From assembly GCF_003473485.1 (NCBI RefSeq), contig NC_053048.1, forward strand, positions 35,522,755 to 35,586,754: DNA of 64,000 nucleotides. The letters are read 5' to 3'. Of this stretch, positions 48,891 to 64,000 are shown in pieces. Made by a program: the position numbers and the translations under genes. The DNA comes from Medicago truncatula (lineage: Eukaryota > Streptophyta > Magnoliopsida > Fabales > Fabaceae). The first letter of the stretch is position 1. The number at the start of each line of letters is the position of its first letter. The notes under the pieces were generated by a model that saw nothing but the letters and a program-made list of their open reading frames with translations, ran no database searches and had not been told where the DNA came from.

Positions 48891-49890
48891 TGACGGTGGC
48901 ATTTAGGGTGGGTGAGGGAAAGAATTTTCCTCCATGGAAAAGCTGATTTTAACTATCAGATTTAATAAAGAACAATCTTTTACAATGTTCTCCACACACT
49001 AGGTTTTATTCTCTTTGTCTTCAACCTTACTAACATCAACTCCATCTCCATGAGACACTAATAAACCTGTCACCAACACCGATTTTAACATTCACTTTAA
49101 AAACTACTCTCATATTTTTCTTATCTCTTTCAATAGTTTTTATTTCAATATACAATGTCAAATGAGTCATTATTTTTCTTGAACATTGATTTTTATTTGT
49201 GTCCATGGATGAAACTCATAATTTCCAATTTACAAGTTCTTCACCGACGAATCCAATTGTTTCAGCCCAACTGTTTTATTATTGAACGAATTTGAGGAAA
49301 TAATTTTCATTTGTGTTATCTGTGAACAAATCCAAAATCAAAACCCCAATTGTTTTATTGAACGTTCTCATCGAATTTGGGTCGGGATGACATGAATCTG
49401 GGTCAGGTCGGTCGAAATCTGACGTGGGTTTGTGTTGGAGAGTTGATTTATGGTGATGGAAAGAAGAAAATGAGTATGACAAAGGTTGAGATGTGAAGAT
49501 GATGTGAATCTGAGACTGGATTTTGAGTCGGAATCATGTTTTTCGCTGCCGGGATGTCGCCGGTGAAGTTCTTGCCGCCAAGATTGAGATGGGTCAGTGT
49601 TTTGAGGTCGTTAAGATTTGGTCGGTGAAGTAGTTCTGGAAGAGATGGAGGCACCTGAGGTTGGTACAGCCACGTCGGACACTTGATGGTGATGGGAAAT
49701 CTGGGTTGGTATTTAAAGACAAGCCATTAATGGTGGTTGTGGGTGGAGGTTGATAAAGTTGAAGACAAACTAAACAATTCGGTGTGGATGGACCATGATA
49801 AAATCAGTGCTCCACTTTAATCTAATGTAAACAAACAACTTTCCTATGATGGGAAAATCTTTCCATCACCCACCCTAAATGCCACCGTCA
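48891..49890. mobile_element. TIR element of 1000 bp carrying an LRR-like fragment
   Basis: Left end TGACGGTGGCATTTAGGGTG and right end CACCCTAAATGCCACCGTCA are perfect inverted repeats for 20 bp and extend with mismatches to about 40 bp. The interior has no transposase. On the minus strand at 49654-49448 it encodes LNDLKTLTHLNLGGKNFTGD, a plant leucine-rich-repeat motif like those of receptor kinases, then loses similarity. This suggests a Pack-type non-autonomous DNA transposon that picked up host exon sequence. No convincing target duplication was found (only AAGA shared), so the superfamily is open. Confidence 0.65.
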
Positions 49891-49899
49891 AAGAGCGTT

Positions 49900-50534
49900 G
49901 GCGAGTTTTAGCATGGGGCAATTGTCAAATTGCCCCATCTTAGATCAATTTTGTTTTATTTGCTATTAGTTAATTGTACATCTTGCATTTTTATATTCCA
50001 ATTTATAGCCATATTCATTTATAATATATAAGTTTTAATTTTAATTTAATGGGGACTAAAATATTTTGAAGGGACAAAAATATGTCATTTTTTATAAGAA
50101 CTAAAAACAAATTTAGTTATATTTATAAGCACCAAAAATATATTTAACCCTATTTAATATTAAAAAGTTTTGTGGATGGGATTAATATTACAAAGTTAGA
50201 TACAAACTAAATTTATTTCTTTATCAATAATGTAGTAAATATATATTTACGCCATATTTTTTTTCGCCCAGATTTAAACATGACTATGTTTTCAAATTAA
50301 AAAAAAAAAATGTTTTCGTATTAAAAAAATTATTGAGAATGAGCTGGACCTATTAGATTTTTAAACAGAAGATTAAAAAATAATGTATTTACAAGTAAAT
50401 TAATTTGAGTCAAATTATAATTGAGTAGAACTATAAATTGGAATATAAAATGCAGGGTGTACATGTAACAACAAATAAAACAAAATTGATCTAAGATGGA
50501 GCAATTTCACAATTACCCCATGCTAAAACTCACC
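49900..50534. mobile_element. TIR element of 635 bp
   Basis: Long inverted ends: the left arm from GGCGAGTTTTAGCATGGGGC and the right arm ending CCCCATGCTAAAACTCACC match for about 110 bp with a few differences, including TAGATCAATTTTGTTTTATTTG. The centre contains another repeat piece (GGGACTAAAATATTTTGAAGG to ATATATTTAACCCTAT). It starts 9 bp after the end of the neighbouring TIR element. MULE-like by TIR length, but no 9-bp duplication is visible. Confidence 0.7.
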
Positions 50535-50925
50535 TATTATATATTCTCAGTAGCATTTTTATTATATTAGTTGTACCTATCAAACTACTTAAAATTTAAA
50601 AATGATATAAACTCTAATGATAATATTTTTTGACAAGTTAATAACAAGATTGTAAAAATTGGGAGTTTTTACAAACATGTTATTTCTATGTGAAATCAGT
50701 TGTCGTATACCATGAGTCTATCTAATTTTAAGATAAAAATATGTATTATTACTACAATGATCGCGCCGTTGCCGCTTAAAAGTTAGAACTGATTACATTA
50801 GGGATAAGTTAGGTTTACCCTGTTAGAGGTTTGTAAATGGTGGAAAGATTAAAGCTTCATGTCCCCCTTTCTTTTTGGTTTTCTTTTGATGTTAATACAT
50901 AGTTGATGCCCTTTGCATCAACAAC

Positions 50926-50980
<55 letters not shown>

Positions 50981-52091
50981 ATCGTCTATAAAGGTTCTAT
51001 GAAAAATCACTATTTTATATTATTATTACTCTATTTTTTGTAACAATATTGGTAATCAATAGTATTACAATTATATAAAAAATGCAATTATTTTAACTAT
51101 ATGTCAAGCTATTTTTTTCTTCTTCTAGTATACGTTGATTTAAACTCGACATTCATCTAGAAAGAAATGAAATATAAGTAAAAATAGTATATTCCCTAAA
51201 AATAAATATTATTTTGATTTTTTTGTTAAGCATTCTATTAACTAAAAATTAATCTATTTAAGATTAATAAATTAGGAGTTTGGGGTTTGAACTTATGCTT
51301 CTACATATAAATAGTCAAATAGTTTTGGTTGGATTTATATATGTCTAGAAGTTAACAAAATCTATTATATTTAGTGATAATATCTCTAAAATTTCTCATT
51401 TAATTTAATATTTTATAATTCCAATGATCTATCCTAAAAAAAATCCAATGATCTAAATTCAGTAGTCATAGCAATTAGTCATATATACTAAATATGTATT
51501 TGACATTTTAAATATTATTTTTTAGTGGAACATTCTAAATAATATCATCCACTTTTTTTTACACTCAATCAACTTCCCTTTTTTTTATATATTATTACCC
51601 ACCATTCCATCTTTTTTGTTTACAATTAATATTTTTCCTAAACAAAATCTGTTTCCTAAAAAACGGTTTGACAATTTATTTAAATATTATATAAAATCAT
51701 TTGACAATTTATATAAAAAACCGAAAATCAATATTAAATATTAATGACGAAAGAAAGAAAAGCGATAGTACACACGTTATTTATTGCAATCATTTTACTA
51801 TTTGGTTAGTCACTTTCACATTACAACACTGACCCTATTCTCCTCTGCCCGTATCTCCTCGGGCAGTTTCCTCTTTTACAATTCATAGCTGCCCGTATCA
51901 GTATCGGGCAGCACCTGCCACAACTGAATCAAACTGTTTCTTTCACCTCTCTCTCACACAACACGCAGAGAGAGAAAGTTTCTCACTCCTCATCCTATAA
52001 ATTCTTGTTCTCGCTTTTTCTCTCTGATAACACCTACCTCAATTCTCACCTGCAACGTGAAAAAGGTGCGAAATCTCATTGATTTGGAAGA
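50535..52091. other. Intergenic and promoter region of the malic enzyme gene
   Basis: AT-rich with a TA microsatellite. From about 51830 it becomes C- and T-rich with CTCTCTCTCACACAACACGC and AGAGAGAGAAAG tracts, which look like the core promoter and 5' UTR of the malic enzyme gene. GGGCAG occurs three times at 51850-51920. Confidence 0.4.
50931..50977. repeat. (TA)n microsatellite
   Basis: About 23 uninterrupted AT units upstream of the malic enzyme gene; likely polymorphic. Confidence 0.95.
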
Positions 52092-58375
<6,284 letters not shown>

Positions 58376-59361
58376 AATTTCGGTGAAGGCCTTGCATTAT
58401 TCATATTTAGTTACAGCAATTCATGACTGACAAGGTTTAGAGAGTTGAAGGTCGAATAATGGAGGGGAAGGGGAAGGAAGAAAAAAAAAAGTGTCCCTTT
58501 GTTGCAGCCGTAAATTGTTTGTGTAATCAGTAATGAAGTTTTGATTTAATATTTATTGGTTTTTTTATTTTAGAAGCTCCATGCTATTGACTTTATATTA
58601 GATTCTAATTAATATACATTTTCTTTGGCATATTACAGTCACCCTAGTTGTAAAAAATTGAATGCCGTTTCATCTCTTTTATGATTTTTTTCTTCTTAAT
58701 TTTGATTGAAAACAGTTTTACAGGCTTGCTTACAAATAAAGATTGATACATGATGAGTACAGTCATCCACTTCTTATTCGACTCTCAATAAAAAGTAAAT
58801 AAAACTACAATTATAACTGAATGTTAACAAACCAAAAAATAAGAACTGAATGTTTTATTGAAAAATATATATTAAGGAGTTGCATGAATTGACCAATAAC
58901 AATATTTTAGTTCAATAATATTAAGAAACTGACAACTAGTAGGTTGTAACCATTATTACTCCTGTTGGGCATAAAATACTTCAATATGGACAAAGTTTGA
59001 GACAAGTATGTATGATACCTTAGAATGCCAAGATGTTTAACTCCAAAGGGAATTGAATATAACTCGGTCTGGCTAAAATAAGGGACATTAGCTAGTTGTC
59101 CAACATCAATGTAATGTTATATTTTTCTGATGTTGCTTAGATCCGTTTTGTAATGTTTGGTTTTCTATTAATTATTTGAGTGAAAATCTAGTTTGATTTC
59201 TCACGACTTTCTCGCGGCCTAATAGTCTTTACAAAAAATAATATGTACGATTAGTTTGAGTGAAAACATCAAATTGGATCTTGATTATATTTATTTATAT
59301 TTTGATTGGACAACATTATTCACCCCTCTCCTTAGTTCATGCATTCATAGTTTCAACATCT
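58376..59361. other. Intergenic, malic enzyme 3' end and SDR promoter
   Basis: The last 200 bp (from about 59160) resembles the sequence upstream of the second SDR copy at 63.55-63.84 kb, including ATTCACCCCTCTCCTTAGTT and CATGCATTCA just before the start. It is a duplicated promoter and leader. The rest is AT-rich without features. Confidence 0.5.
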
Positions 59362-61912
59362 ATGGCAGAAGCAAAACTAAGGTTAGTATGACTACTACAC
59401 TACTTTGAACTACTTCACTTTTCTGGGGCCCATATGATTTTCTTCTTCTTTTTTTGACAAAATTCTTTCATATCAACCAGCCTACATGCAAAGATTCAAT
59501 ATATTTTTTTTCCTATGTATGTTTGCATAATTTGTAGCTTTATATGGAGTTGTTTAATAAAGGTTTGTTCTTTTCAGGAATGCTGTTGTTACTGGCTCAA
59601 ATAAAGGGATAGGATTTGAGACTGTTAAAATGTTGGCCTCAAATGGTGTCAAGGTGATGCTCACAGCTAGAGATGAGAAAAAGGGGAATGAAGCCATTCA
59701 GAAATTGAAACAGTTTGGTCTCTCTGACCAAGTTATGTTTCACCAACTTGATGTCACTGACCCTGCTAGTATTACTTCACTGGTAGAATTTGTTAAGACA
59801 CAGTTTGGGAGACTTGATATCTTGGTAAGAACTCTTGGTAAGAACTAAGAAGGCATATACTAAATATTCCAACTATGGATTTCATTCTCGATAGATTCCT
59901 TTTTCTTTTTTTTTTTTTTTCAGGAAAAAAATGTAATTTTATGAATTTTATTTTAAAAATAAGAGAGATTTTTGTGTTTGGGGAAATGGATAGCTTACTT
60001 GGTTGATCTAAGGGATTAAAGAAGTTCAAGGTCTGGTGTTTTGAATCTTGACAAGGGAGAAAAATACTAAAAATCATGGCGCTTTTGTTGAAGCTACAAA
60101 ATATAGTTTCTGACAAACTCACAATGGCTCACCGCCAATTGGACAATATCACCGTCAATAAATATAAGACACAAAAATGTGTTTTACTATTTGGTTATGG
60201 TACAAGAAATCGTTGGGGGTGGAGAAGTGTCACATGTGGTCAATAATGAACGATGCGTAAAAATTGTTCAAAATTTTGATTGATCTACACCGCCACCTTA
60301 AAGTAGAAGTTTAGTCTCCAATGACCTGATCGGTGTTGAATCAACAAATATAATAGAAAATGAATATAAGCTAGATAACTTTTGAGGCACTAATATTCGT
60401 TTTCCTTTTTTTTTTTTTTTTTTTTGCATAACCGACTCTGATTGCATCACCGTCTTAGTTGTGAAGACGACTAATATACTGTGTTTCTACTTATAGCGAG
60501 CAGAAGAAGTCATTGTTACAATTAATTCAATCGATTTACAAGTATCAATCCACCGTAGATCATGAGATACTTTCCTAAGTTGCCTATATAATAGATGGCA
60601 AAATAGCACCAAGTTTTATGATATCACCTAGGGGTAGGCTACTACAAAAAGTAAAAGACATGGCATGCCATCTTCTTTATTATCCTTTAGTTTTATATGA
60701 GTGAATCTTTTGAATATGAGGTATTCTAAATTCTGTTGTAGGTGAACAATGCAGGAGTTAGTGGTGTCAATCCATATGAAACGGTTAGTGTTCTTATTTT
60801 ATTTACTAGTAAGTATTACTATTGGTGTATGCGAAGCCTCTATATCAAAGCTTTGAATTTATTCAACATGAATGTAGGTGGGATCAACAGTTGATTGGGA
60901 GAAACTGACACAAACTAGTGACATGGCTGAAAATTGCCTCAGAACAAACTACTATGGTGTTAAGGAAACAACTGAGGCCTTTCTTTCCCTTCTCAAGTTA
61001 TCCAATTCTCCCAAGATTATTAATGTTTCCTCCCAAGCAGCATTATTGCAGGTCCAAACAAGAGTACCAAAACTTTGAATGATTCACCAATTTAGTTTCT
61101 GAAATTGCTATGCTTTGTCAAATTAGTCTCTTAAATTAACACAATATTAATATAACTTTAATAGTGTATGTTTGGATTGTTGGCGAGTTTGTTAATCGCA
61201 ACGGCACGGTGAGTTTGTTGAAACTCAAAAGTGTAACTTTTATCAAAATTGTAATGGCTCATCATGATTCTGCCAATCCAAACATGCACTTAACCTCTCG
61301 TAGAAAATTTCAAGGACTAAATTCCAAAACGACCAACATGATCAAAGACTTCAAAGTTCAAGAACTATTTTGAAATATTAACAATTTTATGAGTTAAATT
61401 GACAATGTTGTACAGCTTCATAGGACTAAATCAACGATTTATTCCTGAATTTTATCTTTTTTAACATTAGTCCATTTTAACATATGTTTTTACATTACCT
61501 TCTTAACATAGGCAATATTGTGGTGATGTTTCAGAATATACCAAATCAATGGGCTAAAAGGGTGTTTGATGATATTGAAAATCTTACAGAAGAGAGAATA
61601 GATAAAGTACTAATAGAGTTTATCAAAGATTTCAAAGAAGGTTCACTAGAAAACAAAGGGTGGCCAACCTTCTTGTCAACCTATATTGTCTCAAAAGCAG
61701 CAACAAATTCTTACACAAGGATTCTAGCCAAGAAGTATCCAAACATGTGCATCAATTGTGTGTGTCCTGGTTATGTGAAAACAGACCTCACCAAAAACAT
61801 TGGCATGTTATCTGTTGACCAAGGTGCTGCTAGTGTTGTGAGATTAGCACTGCTTCCTGATGGTTCCCCTTCTGGCCTCTTCTTTATTAGGGAAGAAATG
61901 TCAAACTTTTGA
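59362..61912 (+). CDS. Short-chain dehydrogenase/reductase, neomenthol dehydrogenase/salutaridine reductase-like
   Basis: Five exons, 59362-59381, 59578-59824, 60742-60783, 60878-61051 and 61535-61912: 861 nt, 286 aa. The Rossmann motif is TGSNKGIG (12-19), with LDVTDPAS after strand 4 and NNAG (91-94). The active site has Ser154 or Ser155 in INVSSQ and Tyr211/Lys215 in STYIVSKAA, followed by [12 protein letters not shown]. This is the classical NADPH-using SDR fold, subgroup SDR114C-like, whose members reduce small ketones (menthone, salutaridine) or act in defence. The substrate here cannot be read from sequence. All catalytic residues are present. A second copy begins at 63841 with an identical first exon, so this is a tandem cluster. 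Intron 4 carries a small TGTTTGGATTG-ended MITE. Confidence 0.93.
61168..61285. mobile_element. Small MITE in SDR intron 4
   Basis: Tips ATGTTTGGATTGTTGGC and GCCAATCCAAACAT are inverted. The element is about 118 bp long and non-coding; its family is not assigned. Confidence 0.5.
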
Positions 61913-62354
61913 ATGGTTTTATTAAATGTATTGCAACCATATCTAGGGGTGTAAAAACAATATTGAGGAGTTCAAATTGCAAAATATACAGGGGTATATT
62001 TACATTTTTTAAGTCAAGGGGGTTGAATTGAACCCTTCATAGGGACTCGATTTGCCCCTATGCAATAATTAAGCATGTATTATGAAGAGATATAATAAGG
62101 TCATGACCTTGAATTTCTTAATTTATAGGTTATACATAAATTTCATTTTAGATCGTCAATGAGGTTGATGATTCTCTCTGATTTTACATAAGGTGTGTAT
62201 TTCTTAATCTAAATGTTATTATATAAAAAAAGTATGTAATAATTTTTAAAATATGCAATAATACATGTTCATTTACTATAAACAAGAACATAAAATATAT
62301 AGTTATAGCATATACATCTTTAGGTGGTGATCTAAAATTTGATTTTTTGGAGTT
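61913..62354. other. SDR 3' flank
   Basis: 3' UTR and AT-rich sequence up to the Mutator-like MITE. No gene is seen. Confidence 0.4.
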
Positions 62355-63234
62355 GGCTTAAATGCAATTTTACCCCCCCTATTTTGATTGAATCTGAATT
62401 TTACCCTCCCTATTTTAAAACTCGGAATTTTACCCCCTCTATTTTGATTGAATTGGGATTTTGCCCCCCTTATTTTAAAACTCGAAATTTTACCCCCTCT
62501 ATTTTACGTTTTTTTAGAATTTTGCCCCCTATTTTAAAATAAAGAACAAAAAAAATAAAGAAACGATTAGAAAATATTAATTTGGTAAAAAAAAATATAA
62601 AGAAAACACAAAAAAAAACTAAAAAATAAAAAAACAATGAAATTACAAGAAAAAATTAAATTAAGAATACATGAAAAAACTAGTTTGCACCTCTAAATAT
62701 TTTTTATTTTCATGTATTTTAATACTAGTTTTTTATTTTATTTTTAGAGATCATACTAGTTTTATGCATTTTTTAAGCCTTAATTATTTGTATTAAATGT
62801 TTTTTAATGAAAAAATAAAAATAAAACCAAAAAAATACTAAAAAAATGAATAGAAAATACTAGAAAAAATGCATAAAACTAGTATGATCTCTAAAAATAA
62901 AATAAAAAACTAGTACGAAAATACATGAAAATAGGAAATAATTAGAGGTGCAAACTAGTTTTTTCATGAATTCTTAATTGAATTTTTTCTTGTAATTTCA
63001 TTGTTTTTCTATTTTTTAGTTTTTTTTTGTTGTGTTTTTCTTATATTTTTTTACCAAATTAATGTTTTCTAATCGTTTCTTTATTTTTCTAGTATTTTTT
63101 GGTTCTTTATTTTAAAATAGGGGGTAAAATTTTGAAAAAGGTAATATAGAGGGGGGTAAAATTCTGAGTTTTAAAATAGGGGGGGTGAAATTCAGATTCA
63201 ATCAAAATAGGGGGGGTAAAATTGCATTTAAGCC
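62355..63234. mobile_element. Mutator-like MITE, 880 bp, near-palindromic
   Basis: Begins GGCTTAAATGCAATTTTACC and ends GGTAAAATTGCATTTAAGCC. The two arms, each over 400 bp, are near-perfect inverted copies, so the element could fold into one long hairpin. The outer arms hold repeated TTTTACCCCCYCTATTTT units. Exact 9-bp target duplications TTTGGAGTT lie at 62346-62354 and 63235-63243, diagnostic of Mutator-type transposition. Non-coding. The tip GGCTTAAAT is shared with the 28624-30093 element. Confidence 0.9.
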
Positions 63235-63243
63235 TTTGGAGTT

Positions 63244-63840
63244 TAAGTAGAAACTCTTTCTAATAAACAGATATTCATTTAGAAAAGAAAATAATATAGA
63301 GTAGAAAAATGTTTCCGAATTGAAGAAAAAGAATGATATAAAAATCTCAATGAGATTAGGTGGAACATTCTTTGGATTTTGTCTCGTCTATTTCCTCACA
63401 TGTGGTGGTTAGTCTAGTAACTTGTCATCAAGTATAGCCACTACCACTACCTACCACTACCAAATTTACACATATATATCAAGAACAATGAAGCTGTTGA
63501 AAAATTTAAATCATTTCATGATAAGTTGCCAACCCACCAATTTGTAGAAATCATTGCTATTAATTATTTGAGTAAAAATTCATCATAATTTTCTCGTTGC
63601 TTAATTTAACCCTTACAAAAAATAATTTACAAATTAGTCTCTAACATTTCATTTATAAAAGGCAAATTAGTTTCGACTCAAAGACTAATTTAATATTATT
63701 TTTAGTCCAAGGTTAATTTGGACTGACATAAAATTGTCGATGACTAAATTGGATTTTCATTCTAATTATTTATATTTCTGATTAGATTACATTTATTCAC
63801 CCCTCTCCTTAGTTCATGCATTCATTGAATTTCAGCATCT
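63244..63840. other. Upstream region of the second SDR copy
   Basis: The final part (from about 63550) is homologous to the region before the first SDR gene at 59.16-59.36 kb, with small indels; it represents a duplicated promoter. Confidence 0.55.
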
Positions 63841-63860
63841 ATGGCAGAAGCAAAACTAAG
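63841..63860 (+). CDS. First exon of a second SDR gene, cut by the window edge
   Basis: ATGGCAGAAGCAAAACTAAG followed by GTTAGTATTA is identical to exon 1 and the donor of the SDR gene at 59362. It encodes MAEAKLR (last codon split). The remaining exons lie outside the window, so it cannot be judged intact. An hAT-like element seems to have entered its first intron. Confidence 0.8.
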
Positions 63861-63889
63861 GTTAGTATTACTACTAGTACCACTACTAC

Positions 63890-64000
63890 CAGGGGCGGAT
63901 CCAGTGCATGACGAGTGTGTGCACGTGCATACCCTAAACTTTGAAAAATTGCACTAATATTCTTATAGTTTTGCATTATGACCACCATGAATTTTTTTGC
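63890..64000 (+). mobile_element. Start of an hAT-like element (incomplete)
   Basis: CAGGGGCGGATCCAGTGCAT is the familiar terminal repeat style of plant hAT-like non-autonomous elements. It lies 30 bp into intron 1 of the second SDR copy, where the first copy has no such sequence. The other end is beyond the window. Confidence 0.5.

Overview
This is a stretch of plant nuclear chromosome. It is AT-rich, its genes are split by many canonical GT-AG introns, and the space between and inside genes is full of small transposon remnants. The protein families and the repeats (GGTTAAATATG-type terminal repeats, a TRIM-like element, tRNA-derived SINE-like pieces) fit a papilionoid legume, probably Medicago truncatula or a close relative. 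That placement rests on recognition from memory, not on a search.

Layout. 0.4-3.3 kb holds a doubtful minus-strand locus ending in a CCHC zinc knuckle. 6.4-8.0 kb is an intronless PPR gene of Rf-like type (minus). 9.6 kb has a small ORF with a hydrophobic N-terminus (plus, weak). 9.9-16.1 kb is an EXS-domain (ERD1/XPR1/SYG1) membrane protein gene with 12 coding exons (minus). 18.9-21.1 kb is a three-exon F-box/LRR gene (plus). 21.5-23.0 kb is a truncated L1-type LINE (minus). 23.9-31.6 kb is a 16-exon SET-domain methyltransferase gene of the Rubisco LSMT/SETD family (plus) with a Mutator-like element in intron 12. 32.3-35.0 kb is a gene-poor interval with a 0.63-kb direct repeat pair. 36.1-39.2 kb is a DUF7642-like membrane protein gene (plus). 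40.1-40.5 kb is a single-exon, probably plastid-targeted protein of unknown function (plus). 42.8-46.6 kb is a two-exon gene for a small complex I ESSS/NDUFB11-like subunit, split by a 3.5-kb intron (plus). 46.6-52.0 kb is mostly repeats, including two neighbouring terminal-inverted-repeat elements, one with an LRR-like gene fragment. 52.1-58.4 kb is a 19-exon mitochondrial NAD-malic enzyme gene (plus). 59.4-61.9 kb is a five-exon short-chain dehydrogenase/reductase gene (plus), and at 63.84 kb the first exon of a second, tandem SDR copy runs off the window.

I rebuilt every multi-exon gene by hand from splice sites. For all of them except the 0.4-3.3 kb locus and the window-edge SDR copy, the summed coding length is divisible by three, and the junctions restore continuous family-like protein. 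Two products, NAD-malic enzyme and the complex I subunit, act in mitochondrial carbon and respiratory metabolism, but nothing suggests co-regulation. This is an ordinary euchromatic gene neighbourhood. I found no CRISPR array, operon, rRNA or convincing tRNA gene, and no clearly new biological system. The best leads are transposon events that touch gene structure: a retroposon whose target duplication copied a splice donor in the malic enzyme gene, Mutator-like elements with perfect 9-bp target duplications, an element carrying an LRR fragment, and the SDR tandem duplication.
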